This document shows positions 25,873 through 34,868 of a DNA stretch of 42,584 nt, in pieces. Under the pieces are notes generated by a model. That model worked only from the letters and a program-made list of their open reading frames with translations. It was not told the origin of the DNA and searched no databases. The translations under genes and the position numbers were made by a program. The DNA lies in NCBI GenBank assembly GCA_025352485.1, contig JANXTJ010000261.1:1-42584 (forward strand), read 5' to 3'. The DNA comes from Salinibacterium sp. (lineage in GTDB: Bacteria; Actinomycetota; Actinomycetes; Actinomycetales; Microbacteriaceae). Every line of letters begins with the position of its first letter. Positions within the stretch are counted from its first letter, which is position 1.

Positions 25873-27543
25873 CTAGTAGGCGATCGAGGTGTCGCCGGAC
25901 GACGGGGACTCGAGGTCGGTGCAGAGAGCCGTGTACTTGACGACCGTCGTGCCGGGTGAGGGGGATCCGAGTTGGATTGCCAGCGAATTGGTCGTTGGTC
26001 CCACCGAGCCGTTTCCACCGTTGCCGGTGATCGTGCCGTTGGTCACCTTCACGGAAAATCCGCTCAGGGTGTGGCCGGCGGGGCAGCCGGTGTAGGCGGG
26101 CCAGCTCACTGTGACAGTCGAGCCGGGAAGGTGTGGACCGGCGGGATAGGTGGTGGGCGCGGGCTGGGTGGCCACTGGCGGGGCAGCGACCTCTTTGTAG
26201 AAGGTCACCGCGATCAGGTCGTTCTTGCGCACATTGCCCTTGGGGTTGATCTTGTAGGCGGTGCCCACCAAATCCGCGGAGGGGGCGGGGATGCCCGTGA
26301 CGGGATCCATGCGCAACCCCTTCTGCGTCAGCAGGTCGCCGGCCTGGGCTTGGGTCAGGCCGATGAAGTCTTTTTCGTCCAACACCACCACGTTGCTGGT
26401 CGGTGTGGGCGTCGGAGTCGACGAGGTGGCGGCTGGCGAAGTGGGGGCGCTGCTGCTCGGGGTGGGAGAACTGCCCGGGATGGCGACGAGCGCGATGATC
26501 GTGCCGATGAGCACCACCGCGAGCAGCGAAATAAGCGCGACGAGCGGCCAAGTCCAGGGGTTTCGGCGTCGGGTCTCTGTGGGCTGAGTGGGAATGCCGC
26601 CGGTGCCGTTTGTGGTCAACACTCGGGTGAGCTGCTGCGTGTTCTGCCCATAATTGGGGCCGACCATGGCGGCGAGCGAACTGGCGCCGACGATCCCAGG
26701 GACAGCGGCGGCCGCGGCGGCGAGATCTCCCCGGCGCAGCGCTTGTGCTGCCCTCGCGAGATTCGCGGCTGAGGCAGGGCGGTCAGCGGGGTTTTTGGCG
26801 ATGCAGGAATAGACCAGATTGCGCACCGGCTCTGACACGGTAACGGGTAGCTCTGGTGGCGTCTCATTGATCTGTGCCATGGCGATCGCCACCTGCGACT
26901 CCCCGGTGAAAGGGCGGCGGCCGGCGAGAGCCTCATACGCAACAATTCCCAGCGAGTAGATGTCGGTCGATGGGGAAGCGGGATGCCCGCTCGCCTGCTC
27001 GGGGGAGAGGTACTGCACGGTACCCATGACCTGGCCGGTCGCGGTGAGCGGAACCTGGTCGGCGATGCGGGCAATGCCGAAGTCGGTGATCTTGACCCGG
27101 ACATCCGGAGTGATCAGCAGGTTGCCCGGCTTGATGTCGCGGTGTACAAGACCGGCGGCGTGGGCGGCATGTAGTGCGTTGGCCGTCTGGGCGACAATAT
27201 CGAGCACCCGGTCGGTGGAGAGAACGTGCTCGCGCTCAAGGATCGCGCTCAGTGCCTCGCCCGGTACGAGTTCCATGACGAGGAAGGCACTACCGTCTTC
27301 CTCGCCGTAGTCAAAAACATTGGCGATGCCCTCGTGGTTCACGAGCGCGGCATGCCTGGCTTCTGCGCGAAAGCGCTCCAAGAAACCCGGATCGCCCAGG
27401 TACTCGTCCTTGAGGATCTTGATCGCCACCGTGCGCCCGATTACCAGGTCGGTCGCCTGCCAGACCTCGCCCATGCCGCCGATTGCGACGCGGCTGGTGA
27501 GCTGATATCTGGCCCCAAAGGTGAGGCCGCTCGTGGGTCTCAT
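25873..27543 (-). CDS. pknA: Ser/Thr protein kinase PknA with unusual ectodomain
   Basis: Transmembrane kinase of 556 residues. The kinase motifs are VAIGGMGEVWQA, VAIKILK (Lys about 42), LVHRDIKPGNLL (Asp about 136), ITDFGIAR and SPEQASGH. After a juxtamembrane stretch and a TM helix (about 331-355) comes a Ser/Thr/Pro linker, one PASTA-like domain (about 384-450) and a further 85-residue beta-rich region with two cysteines, ending GDTSIAY. Mycobacterial PknA (431 residues) lacks PASTA domains, so this ectodomain is notable. The start overlaps the pbpA stop by 4 nt. It is expected to phosphorylate Wag31/DivIVA, FtsZ and wall enzymes. Confidence 0.93.
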   Translation of the reverse strand: MRPTSGLTFGARYQLTSRVAIGGMGEVWQATDLVIGRTVAIKILKDEYLGDPGFLERFRAEARHAALVNHEGIANVFDYGEEDGSAFLVMELVPGEALSAILEREHVLSTDRVLDIVAQTANALHAAHAAGLVHRDIKPGNLLITPDVRVKITDFGIARIADQVPLTATGQVMGTVQYLSPEQASGHPASPSTDIYSLGIVAYEALAGRRPFTGESQVAIAMAQINETPPELPVTVSEPVRNLVYSCIAKNPADRPASAANLARAAQALRRGDLAAAAAAVPGIVGASSLAAMVGPNYGQNTQQLTRVLTTNGTGGIPTQPTETRRRNPWTWPLVALISLLAVVLIGTIIALVAIPGSSPTPSSSAPTSPAATSSTPTPTPTSNVVVLDEKDFIGLTQAQAGDLLTQKGLRMDPVTGIPAPSADLVGTAYKINPKGNVRKNDLIAVTFYKEVAAPPVATQPAPTTYPAGPHLPGSTVTVSWPAYTGCPAGHTLSGFSVKVTNGTITGNGGNGSVGPTTNSLAIQLGSPSPGTTVVKYTALCTDLESPSSGDTSIAY

Positions 27544-28994
27544 CTGAATAGCACCGCCTCTAGTACTTTTTTCGCAATCGGAGCCGCGAGCATGTTACCC
27601 GTGCCGTTCTGACCGATGCCACCACCGTTCTGCACGACGACAGCAATGGCGACTTGGGGGTCATTCGCCGGCGCAAAACCCGTGAACCAGAGCGAGTATG
27701 GCTCGCCCACTCCGTTCTCTGCTGTACCGGTCTTACCCGCGACGCTGACTGAATCTATTCTGGCATTACTGGCCGCACCGTTGCTGACGTTATTGATCAT
27801 CATTTGGGTCATCGTCGTCGCCGTCTGCTGACTGATCGCCTGGCTGAAAATGGTCGGCTGCAACTTCTTGATGATCGTCAGATCGGGCGCTATCACGCTC
27901 TGCACGAGGGTCGGTTGCATGAGAACCCCGCTGTTAGCGATCGCCATCGACACCATAGCCATCTGCAGCGGCGAAGCGCGCACACTTGACTGCCCAAAGG
28001 CCGCCAGCATCGTTTGCGGGTCATCTAGGCCGCGGGGATAGACGCTCTCGGTGGAGGTCATCGGCACGTCGACAGTCCGATTGAAGCCGAACTTTTCGGC
28101 CTGCTGCAGGATCGCGCGGCCACCGACGGCGAGACCGATCTGCGCGAACGGAATGTTGCAGGACAGCCGCAGCGCATCGGCGATCGACACGGTGGCTGTG
28201 CCACCACAGGTATCGCGCCCCGAGTTGGTGATGATGGCGTTGCTCTGCGGGAGTTGCAGCTCTGGCGGGTTCGGAAATTGGCTGTCGGGAGTGTACTTGC
28301 CGCTCTCTAGCGCCGCGGCTGTCACGACCAACTTGAAGGTCGATCCGGGCGGGTCAAAGTCGCCGGACATCGTGCGATTGAACAGCGGACCGGAGGGGTC
28401 AGCCAGCAGCGTGTCATAAGTATCGATGACCTTCTGGCTGTCGTGTACGGCCAAGAGATTGGGGTCGAATGTCGCCTTCGAGACCATGGCGATGATTTCG
28501 CCGGTCTTAGGTCTGATCGCGATTACGGCGCCGCTGTGATCGCCGAGCGCATCCCATGCCGCCTGCTGCACCACCGGGTCGATCGTGAGCGAAACCGCTG
28601 CGCCCTTCGGGTTTTGCCCGGTGAGAATCGCGTTGACCTGATCGAAGAACTGCTGATTGGATGTTCCACTCAGGTAGTTGTTGAGGGCGCCCTCAATTCC
28701 GGTATTGCCCTGACCGAGGGTGAAGTAACCCGTGACGGGGGCATACAGCGGCCCGTTCGTATAGGTGCGCTGAAAGCGGTACTCGTCGGTCGTCGGCCGG
28801 GACTGCGCGATCGGCGTGCCACCGATCAAGATGGCGCCACGCTCGGCCGAGTAGCTGGCGTAGAGCGAGCGCGCGTTGCGCGCGTCTCCGCGAAGCGTGT
28901 CGGCCGAAACAACCTGAATGACGGTGCTCGACAGGAACAGCGCGAGGAACATGATCAGCACCACTGTGCTGACCCGCTTGAGTTCTCTATTCAC
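27540..28994 (-). CDS. pbpA: Penicillin-binding protein (class B transpeptidase)
   Basis: D,D-transpeptidase of 484 residues, membrane-anchored by an N-terminal helix (VVLIMFLALFLSSTVIQVV) with a small dimerisation domain. The active-site motifs are S-T-F-K at 218-221 (PGSTFK), S-C-N at 278-280 and K-T-G at 421-423 (AGKTGTAE). It crosslinks peptidoglycan with the SEDS polymerase encoded immediately upstream; both overlaps with neighbours are 4 nt, so the pair is made together. Corresponds to mycobacterial pbpA (Rv0016c). Confidence 0.96.
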   Translation of the reverse strand: MNRELKRVSTVVLIMFLALFLSSTVIQVVSADTLRGDARNARSLYASYSAERGAILIGGTPIAQSRPTTDEYRFQRTYTNGPLYAPVTGYFTLGQGNTGIEGALNNYLSGTSNQQFFDQVNAILTGQNPKGAAVSLTIDPVVQQAAWDALGDHSGAVIAIRPKTGEIIAMVSKATFDPNLLAVHDSQKVIDTYDTLLADPSGPLFNRTMSGDFDPPGSTFKLVVTAAALESGKYTPDSQFPNPPELQLPQSNAIITNSGRDTCGGTATVSIADALRLSCNIPFAQIGLAVGGRAILQQAEKFGFNRTVDVPMTSTESVYPRGLDDPQTMLAAFGQSSVRASPLQMAMVSMAIANSGVLMQPTLVQSVIAPDLTIIKKLQPTIFSQAISQQTATTMTQMMINNVSNGAASNARIDSVSVAGKTGTAENGVGEPYSLWFTGFAPANDPQVAIAVVVQNGGGIGQNGTGNMLAAPIAKKVLEAVLFR

Positions 28995-30442
28995 CGGACC
29001 ACCATCCCAGCCCCGACGTCGGGTGCGGCCTCGACGATCAGCCGAGGCTGGTTGCGCACGGTGTCAGAGAGCCGCAGCAGCAGGGCCGCGATGATCCAGT
29101 TCGCGACCAAGGAGGACCCACCCGCGGCGAGGAACGGGGTCGTCAGGCCAGTTAAGGGAATAACGCGCGTCACGCCGCCCACCACCACGAAGACCTGAAG
29201 CGCGATGGCGAAAGACAGGCCCACACCGAGCAGGCGACCAAAATCGTCTTGTCCGGCGAACGCGATGCGAAAACCGCGGGAGACGAACAGCAAATACAGA
29301 CCGAGGATCGCGAAGATGCCAATGAGCCCCAACTCTTCACCGAGCGCCGCGATGATGTAGTCGCTGTTGGCGAGCGGGGTGATGTCGGGGCGGCCGCGGC
29401 CGAGCCCGGTGCCCAGCAAGCCACCGTTGGCAAACCCGAACAGCCCCTGCACCAGCTGGTAGCTTCCGCCCTGCTCGTCGTAGATCTTCGGGTCGAACGG
29501 ATTGAGCCAGGTGGCGAAGCGCCCGTTGACGTAGCTGAGCACTTGGCTGGCGATTGCACCACCGACGACGAGCATCGACAGCCCGAGCACCACCCAGCTT
29601 CCCCGCCCGGTAGCCACATAGAGCATCACGAGGAAGAGCCCGAAGTAGAGCAGGGCGACACCGAGGTCGTGCTGAAACACGAGGACGAGCATCGATGAGG
29701 CGAACACCACGAGGATGGGGCCGAGGTCGCGGGCTCGCGGGAAGCGCATCCCGAGAATGCGTCGACCGACCATCGACAGCGAATCGCGCGCCGTGACGAG
29801 GTAGCCCGCAAAGAAGATGGCTAGCGCGACTTTCGCGAGCTCGCCGGGCTGGAAAGAGAAGGGCCCGATGTCGACCCACAGTCGCGCGCCGTTCTTGGCC
29901 GATCCGACGATGGGGAGCATCGGCAACAACAACAAAACGATACCGACGAACATGGCGACGAACCGGTAGCGCTGCAGCACCCGGTGATTTCGCACCACAA
30001 TCACCACCGCGATCGCGATGCCGACGGCGATCGCCGTCCACAGAATCTGGCGGATGCCCGCGCTACCCCAGCCGTAGGACTTGTCGGCCAGATCGAGGCG
30101 ATAGATCATCGCGATGCCCAACCCGTTGAGCAGGGTGATGATCGGAAGGATGAGCGGGTCGGCGTCGGGAGCGACCACGCGCAGCGTGACATGCAGGGCG
30201 ACAATGAGCACCCCGAGAAGGGCGTCGAGGCCGATGGCAGTGAACTCGAGATGCCCAATGGCCCCGAGCTGGACCAGAGAGATTGCGGCGATGTTGATGG
30301 CGATGGCCAACAGCACGAGGGCCAACTCGAGATTGCGCAGCCGGGCGGGCACCCGCAGCTTCAGTCGGATGCTGGTGGTCAACGGGGAGCGGACCCCCGC
30401 TTCCACGGGGGTTCCGAGCGTGCGGCTCGCGCTATTTGGCAT
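28991..30442 (-). CDS. rodA: SEDS peptidoglycan glycosyltransferase (RodA/FtsW)
   Basis: Polytopic protein of 483 residues with about ten to twelve membrane segments. SEDS motifs visible are GARLWVDIGPFSFQPGELAKVALA, QHDLGVALLYFGLF, the extracellular segment YQLVQGLFGFANGG and GLGRGRPDITPLANSDYIIAALGEELG, and the final TTPFLAAGGSSLVANW. It polymerises lipid II and works with the PbpA encoded next to it. The place in the pkn operon matches mycobacterial rodA (Rv0017c), so RodA is preferred over FtsW. It overlaps the pstP stop by 11 nt. Confidence 0.95.
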   Translation of the reverse strand: MPNSASRTLGTPVEAGVRSPLTTSIRLKLRVPARLRNLELALVLLAIAINIAAISLVQLGAIGHLEFTAIGLDALLGVLIVALHVTLRVVAPDADPLILPIITLLNGLGIAMIYRLDLADKSYGWGSAGIRQILWTAIAVGIAIAVVIVVRNHRVLQRYRFVAMFVGIVLLLLPMLPIVGSAKNGARLWVDIGPFSFQPGELAKVALAIFFAGYLVTARDSLSMVGRRILGMRFPRARDLGPILVVFASSMLVLVFQHDLGVALLYFGLFLVMLYVATGRGSWVVLGLSMLVVGGAIASQVLSYVNGRFATWLNPFDPKIYDEQGGSYQLVQGLFGFANGGLLGTGLGRGRPDITPLANSDYIIAALGEELGLIGIFAILGLYLLFVSRGFRIAFAGQDDFGRLLGVGLSFAIALQVFVVVGGVTRVIPLTGLTTPFLAAGGSSLVANWIIAALLLRLSDTVRNQPRLIVEAAPDVGAGMVVR

Positions 30443-31670
30443 CCGACAACTGGTCCACTATGCGGTGAGCATCGGAGAGGCTGTTGGCGTTGATGGTCGC
30501 TTCGACGCTCTGCCGGCTGAAGGGCGAAAGGGTGTCGAGGCTGATGTTGGTGGCCTCGAGCACGTGAGAGAGCTTGATCGGTCCGACATCCTGCTGCACG
30601 CCCTGGAAGATCGCGACCTTGCCATTATCGGCACCGACATAGAAGTGCTGCTGGGTGAACTGGTAGCCGACGACCGCCGCTGTCACGATCGCCGCGACCA
30701 CGACGGCGAGGAAGACGAGCCACGAGATGCGCCGCCGCCGGGCGCGTCGACGGTCTTCGAGGATAAGGGCATCGAGGTATTCGTCGGACTCCGGCTCGAA
30801 GTGGCTGTCGTCGGTTTGCGTGGCCTTGAGCGGGTGCAGTAACAGACTTGGCAGGCGCATCGGCTTGCGAATGCTGTCGGCCTCGAAGACCAGCGCAGAC
30901 GCGGCCGACCCGACCGTGATCGGGGGGTTATGCGAGGAATCACCGCTGTCGTCGATGTCGACGAGGACCACGGTCACGTTGTCGGGCGCGCCCTGGTCGA
31001 GGCTCTCCTTGACCAGACGGTTGGCGGCATCGTCGGTGCTGGAACCTGCCGCTAGGGCCGCCGCGATCTTCTCGTCGGTGACGTAACTGCTGAGCCCGTC
31101 TGAGCAGATCAGCCAACGATCGCCGGGGCGGGTGTCGAGCACCGTGGTGTCGATCTCGGGGGAAGCATCGACATCGCCGAGGACGCGCATCAGAACGGAC
31201 CGCCGGGGATGAACCGCCGCTTCCTCCTGGGTGATGCGACCGCTATCGACGAGTCGCTGCACGAACGTGTGGTCGGCAGAAATCTGGGTGAGCTCGGCGT
31301 CGCGGTATAGATAGATGCGGGAGTCGCCGATATGGGCCATCGCGATCTGGTTATCGACCCGCAGAATGGCGCTCACCGTGGTGCCCATGCCGGTGAGTTC
31401 GCCGTGGTCGAACACCGTCTCTGCCAACAGCGAGTTGGCCGCGAGCAGCGCCGCGTGTAGGGCGAACGCGGCATCGTTGGGTGAGGTGTAAAGGCGATCG
31501 GTCTCCGTGATGCGCTTCACCGCGATGGCCGAAGCGACGTCGCCGCCTGCGTGGCCGCCCATCCCATCGGCGACGACAAACAGGTAGGTGCCCGCGTAAC
31601 CGGAGTCTTGGTTATTGGCGCGGATCTTTCCGACATGCGAGACGGCAGCGCTGTTGCCCGAAGTAGCCAT
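30432..31670 (-). CDS. pstP: PP2C-family Ser/Thr phosphatase PstP
   Basis: Metal-dependent phosphatase of 412 residues that reverses PknA/PknB phosphorylation. PP2C motifs NNQDSGY, VADGMGGHAGGDVAS, AHIGDSRIYLYRD, LICSDGLSSYV and APDNVTVVLVD are in order. A C-terminal transmembrane helix (WLVFLAVVVAAIVTAAVVGY) and an outer domain follow, as in mycobacterial PstP. The ATG at 31670 is preferred because GGTAGG lies about 6 nt upstream; a GTG two codons earlier is possible. The gap to fhaB is 6 bp. Confidence 0.95.
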   Translation of the reverse strand: MATSGNSAAVSHVGKIRANNQDSGYAGTYLFVVADGMGGHAGGDVASAIAVKRITETDRLYTSPNDAAFALHAALLAANSLLAETVFDHGELTGMGTTVSAILRVDNQIAMAHIGDSRIYLYRDAELTQISADHTFVQRLVDSGRITQEEAAVHPRRSVLMRVLGDVDASPEIDTTVLDTRPGDRWLICSDGLSSYVTDEKIAAALAAGSSTDDAANRLVKESLDQGAPDNVTVVLVDIDDSGDSSHNPPITVGSAASALVFEADSIRKPMRLPSLLLHPLKATQTDDSHFEPESDEYLDALILEDRRRARRRRISWLVFLAVVVAAIVTAAVVGYQFTQQHFYVGADNGKVAIFQGVQQDVGPIKLSHVLEATNISLDTLSPFSRQSVEATINANSLSDAHRIVDQLSDAK

Positions 31671-31676
31671 TTTCAC

Positions 31677-32180
31677 CTACCGCCGAAGTTCGAAACTTGT
31701 CGTACCGATCTTGACCGGTGTGTTCAGTGGCACGTGCGTGGGCACGATTACTCGCGCGTCGTCGAGGAAGGTGCCGTTGGTCGAGTCTAGGTCCTGGATG
31801 ACCCAGCCATCATTCCAGAGCAGGAGACGCGCGTGGTGTGTCGAGGTGTAGTCATCCCGGATCACCAGCCCGGATTCGTTGGAGCGCCCGATCGTCAACT
31901 GCTCGGCCGGGAGGTCGATCTCGAGCCCCTCCTTCGAACCGGACACGATCACCAGTCGCTTCGCGTCCAGCGAGCTGGTGGGCTCCCGGCGCGCCGGCGG
32001 CGGCCCCGCAACTGGCGCTTGTGCGGGGGCAACCGGCGCCGAGTAGGCGGCCGGTTGCGGAAGGCGGCGGGCCTTTGGCCCGAACAGGTCACTGCGCAGG
32101 GCGAAGACGATGACGAATACGAAAACCCAGAGGATGCCGAGGAACCCGAAGCGCAGCAGGAGTAGGGTCAGTTCGCTCAC
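31677..32180 (-). CDS. fhaB: Membrane-anchored FHA protein FhaB (FipA)
   Basis: Protein of 167 residues with one N-terminal transmembrane helix (FGFLGILWVFVFVIVFAL), a Pro/Ala-rich linker and a C-terminal FHA domain: TIGRSNESGLVI, the TSTHHARL strand and DLDSTNGTFLDDARV. FHA domains bind phosphothreonine, here probably on PknA/PknB substrates; in mycobacteria the homologue links FtsZ and FtsQ. It overlaps the fhaA stop by 4 nt. Confidence 0.94.
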   Translation of the reverse strand: MSELTLLLLRFGFLGILWVFVFVIVFALRSDLFGPKARRLPQPAAYSAPVAPAQAPVAGPPPARREPTSSLDAKRLVIVSGSKEGLEIDLPAEQLTIGRSNESGLVIRDDYTSTHHARLLLWNDGWVIQDLDSTNGTFLDDARVIVPTHVPLNTPVKIGTTSFELRR

Positions 32181-32905
32181 CCGCCATCACCGCCCGGCCG
32201 TGGTGGTTGCGCCCTCAGGTCAATGAACTGATCGACACCGGCCGCCTGGGCGAGCACCCGGAAGACGATGCGAGTGCGGCCAATGTCGATCACAGAGTCG
32301 GGGGGCAGCGGCGCCTTCGTCACTCGTCGGCCGTCCAGCATCGAGCCGTTCGTTGAACCGAGGTCATTGACCTGCGCGCGAGTGCCATCCCACAAAATCT
32401 CCACGTGTTTGCGGGATATGCCCGAGTCATCGACGGTGATGTCGGCGTCACTGCCGCGACCGATGACGGTGTGGGAATGGGTGAGCGGGTAGCGCTTGCC
32501 CGCGATATCGAGGATCGGGGTCCAGGCGACGGTGCCTTTGACGTTCACGGAGCTGATTTCGATCATGCCCTGGGTCAGCGATCGGTCATCGTGGAGGCTG
32601 ATCGAGATTCCGCCGGAGAAGGAGTAGCGCTGGGCCGTGGCGTGCTGCTGCACGAGTTGGGTGAGCTCGTCGATGAGCGTTTGACCCAGAGCAACCATGC
32701 GCTCGTAGTCGGTGTGGTTCAGCCGCACCGTGAACGAGTTGGGAACGAGGATGCGGTCGCGCGCGACCACCGCGGCGGTGGTGTCGAGCTCGCGTCGCAG
32801 GGCACTGGTGATCTCGATCGGCTGCAGACCACTTTTGAAGGTCTTGGCGAAGGCACCGTTAACTACCCTCTCCAAACCCCTCTCGAAGTTGTCTAGCAGA
32901 CCCAA
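32177..32905 (-). CDS. fhaA: FHA protein FhaA with N-terminal DUF3662 domain
   Basis: Protein of 242 residues. The N-terminal domain (LLDNFERGLERVVNGAFAK, then IEITSALRRELD) is the DUF3662 fold; the C-terminus is an FHA domain with TVIGRGSDADITV, ISRKHVEI and DLGSTNGSMLDGRR. Mycobacterial FhaA binds the pseudokinase domain of MviN/MurJ, controlling lipid II flipping. The start is a TTG at 32905, backed by GGAG 7 nt upstream. The long disordered middle of mycobacterial FhaA is missing here. First gene of the seven-gene kinase operon. Confidence 0.92.
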   Translation of the reverse strand: MGLLDNFERGLERVVNGAFAKTFKSGLQPIEITSALRRELDTTAAVVARDRILVPNSFTVRLNHTDYERMVALGQTLIDELTQLVQQHATAQRYSFSGGISISLHDDRSLTQGMIEISSVNVKGTVAWTPILDIAGKRYPLTHSHTVIGRGSDADITVDDSGISRKHVEILWDGTRAQVNDLGSTNGSMLDGRRVTKAPLPPDSVIDIGRTRIVFRVLAQAAGVDQFIDLRAQPPRPGGDGG

Positions 32906-32987
32906 AGTTCTCCCATGATCGTTAGGACGATGTTAGCCGCTGGCCCGGGGAGCAGCCTGTTTGCCCGAGACCGTGCCCCCGCTCCTG

Positions 32988-32996
32988 TGCTAATCT
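32988..32996 (+). promoter_or_regulatory. Extended -10 promoter of tRNA-Leu
   Basis: TGC followed by TAATCT gives an extended -10 element 32 bp before the tRNA. No good -35 is seen. Confidence 0.4.
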
Positions 32997-33028
32997 CGCT
33001 CAGTCGGAAGCACGTTTTTCGGCGGAGC

Positions 33029-33112
33029 GCGCGAGTGGCGAAATTGGCAGACGCGCACGGTTCAGGTCCGTGTGCCCGTGAGGGCATGGGGGTTCAAGTC
33101 CCCCCTCGCGCA
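33029..33112 (+). tRNA. leuT: tRNA-Leu (CAG anticodon)
   Basis: An 84-nt class II tRNA. Acceptor GCGCGAG pairs with CTCGCGC, the anticodon stem CACGG/CCGTG encloses loop TTCAGGT (anticodon CAG), and there is a long variable arm. CCA is not encoded. The same tRNA follows fhaA in mycobacteria. Confidence 0.95.
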
Positions 33113-33125
33113 CAAAAAATAAGTA

Positions 33126-33153
33126 GGACGCCCCAGCTGGGGCGTCCTTCTTT
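33126..33153 (+). terminator. Rho-independent terminator after tRNA-Leu
   Basis: Stem GGACGCCCC (33126-33134) and GGGGCGTCC (33139-33147) around an AGCT loop, followed by TTCTTT. Confidence 0.85.
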
Positions 33154-33270
33154 GTTTGACAGAGCGTCCATCTTGATTGTGCGCGAGGTGTTTGCGCGAA
33201 CCCCAGGGGCCCGGCGAGGTATCCGGCGGAGCGCGACTGTCAAGGCCCCGACGGGCGCGCCACCGCGTGC

Positions 33271-33276
33271 TAGTTT
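33271..33276 (+). promoter_or_regulatory. -10 element of the phenolic-lipid operon
   Basis: TAGTTT 6 nt before the ATG at 33283, so the transcript is probably leaderless. The match to the -10 consensus is moderate. Confidence 0.35.
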
Positions 33277-33282
33277 CGGCGA

Positions 33283-34338
33283 ATGAGCCGAATAGCGGCG
33301 GTCGCACCCGTACTGCCCGCGTTTTCATATACTCAGGCAGAGATCACCCGTGAGTTAGCGCCCCTGATCTCCTCGCAGCCGACTCGGCGCGCGGTGCTGG
33401 AGCGAATGCATGCCTCCAGCGGCATTTCGACCCGGCACACCGCCCTTCCGCTTGAGCGTTACCGCGAACTGGGCAGTTTTCGGCAGTCGAATGACATTTT
33501 CATCAAGGTGGCCGCGGAGCTGGCCGAGCGAGCACTGCGCGACGCCCTCGCGATCGCCCGTCTCGAGCCGCCGGATGTCGACTACATCATGTTCACCTCC
33601 GTCACGGGAATCTCTGCGCCCAGCATCGATGCCCTGCTGGTGTCACGGCTCGGTCTGCGTCCCGACGTGAAGCGCCTTCCGTCGTTCGGCCTCGGCTGCG
33701 TCGCGGGCGCGGCGGGGCTCGCGCGGGTCAATGACTACCTGGTCGGGCATCCGCGAGAAGTTGGCGTGCTGCTGAGCGTTGAGCTGTGCTCGCTGACGCT
33801 CCAGCGCGATGACGGGACGATGGCAAACTTCGTCGCGACCGGGCTGTTCGGCGACGGCGCAGCGGCCGTGGTGCTCGTCGGCGACGAGCGCGGCGAGCCG
33901 GGCATCCGCATCGTTGACACCCGCAGCTCATTCTTTCCCGACACGCGTGAGGTGATCGGCTGGAACGTCGGCGGCTCCGGGTTCGAGATTGTGCTGACCG
34001 CGGGGGTGGCGGACGTCATCGAAAAACACTTCCCGCACGAGGTGGCCGCGTTCTTAGCAGATCACGGGTTGGCGATTTCGGATGTCGCGGCCTGGGTCGC
34101 CCACCCGGGCGGGCCGCGCGTGCTCGACGCCTTCGAGCACGCGCTCGGCGTTCCCCGCAGCGCGTTCGAGAAGTCATGGGCGTCACTGGACAGGGTTGGC
34201 AACCTCTCCTCCTCCGCCGTGTTGCATGTGCTGGCTGACACCATCGCGGCGGGCGGCCGAACCGCGGGCGATACGGGCCTGCTTTTCGCGCTCGGCCCCG
34301 GCGTGAGCGCCGAATTCGTGCTGCTGGAGTGGATGTGA
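33283..34338 (+). CDS. Type III polyketide synthase (alkylresorcinol/alkylpyrone type)
   Basis: Thiolase-fold homodimeric enzyme of 351 residues. The catalytic triad can be placed: Cys139 in GLGCVAGAAGL, His274 in WVAHPGGPRVLD and Asn307 in VGNLSSSAVLHVL. Such enzymes extend a fatty acyl-CoA with malonyl-CoA and cyclise it to alkylresorcinols or alkylpyrones. The two following genes overlap it and each other by 4 nt and match the srsB methyltransferase and srsC hydroxylase of the Streptomyces griseus phenolic-lipid operon, so SrsA is the nearest functional guess. Starter and chain length cannot be read. A moderate -10 box lies 6 nt upstream and no ribosome-binding site is seen. Confidence 0.9.
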   Translation: MSRIAAVAPVLPAFSYTQAEITRELAPLISSQPTRRAVLERMHASSGISTRHTALPLERYRELGSFRQSNDIFIKVAAELAERALRDALAIARLEPPDVDYIMFTSVTGISAPSIDALLVSRLGLRPDVKRLPSFGLGCVAGAAGLARVNDYLVGHPREVGVLLSVELCSLTLQRDDGTMANFVATGLFGDGAAAVVLVGDERGEPGIRIVDTRSSFFPDTREVIGWNVGGSGFEIVLTAGVADVIEKHFPHEVAAFLADHGLAISDVAAWVAHPGGPRVLDAFEHALGVPRSAFEKSWASLDRVGNLSSSAVLHVLADTIAAGGRTAGDTGLLFALGPGVSAEFVLLEWM

Positions 34339-34868
34339 GCCTGTCGGTCACCCTCTACGTCTGCCTGATTTTGGCGACGGGATTCGAACGCCTGAGCGAA
34401 CTCGCGATCTCGAAACAACACGCGGCCGCCGCGTTTGCGCGCGGTGGGAAAGAGTACGGCCGGGCGCACTTCCCGTGGATGGTCGCGCTGCACACCGGGC
34501 TGCTGCTGGCCTGCATTGTCGAAGTGGTCGTCGTCGGCCGGCCCTTTATCCCGCTGCTCGGGTGGCCGATGCTTGCCCTAGCACTGCTGGCGCAGTTGGG
34601 GAGGGCGTGGATTATCCGCTCGCTGGGCAGCCAGTGGAACACGCGTGTGATCGTTGTGCCGGGGGCGAAACGGGTGGTGCGGCGCGGGCCATACCGGTGG
34701 CGGCGACTGCCGCATCCCAACTACCTTCTGGTGGCGATCGAGGGAATCGCGCTGCCGCTCGTGCACACCGCATGGGTGACGGCGATCACCTTCACTGTGC
34801 TCAACGCGGTGTTGCTGCTCGGCTTTCGCATCCCCGTCGAAAATCGTGCCTTGAAAGAGCTGACGTGA
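34335..34868 (+). CDS. Isoprenylcysteine methyltransferase-like membrane enzyme (SrsB-like)
   Basis: Integral membrane protein of 177 residues with about four or five hydrophobic segments. The conserved C-terminal region has RRGPYRWRRLPHPNYLLVAIEG and VENRALKEL, the SAM-binding motif of the isoprenylcysteine carboxyl methyltransferase family. In phenolic-lipid operons this family O-methylates the lipid phenol made by the type III PKS. The GTG at 34335 is preferred: GGAG lies 5 nt upstream and the start overlaps the PKS stop by 4 nt (GTGA). A GTG at 34329 is in frame but lacks the spacing. Confidence 0.87.
   Translation: MSLSVTLYVCLILATGFERLSELAISKQHAAAAFARGGKEYGRAHFPWMVALHTGLLLACIVEVVVVGRPFIPLLGWPMLALALLAQLGRAWIIRSLGSQWNTRVIVVPGAKRVVRRGPYRWRRLPHPNYLLVAIEGIALPLVHTAWVTAITFTVLNAVLLLGFRIPVENRALKELT

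Noticed and set aside
33029..33282. tRNA-Leu as a possible integration site for the genes that follow
   Set aside because: No integrase, no repeat of the tRNA 3' end downstream, and base composition does not change.
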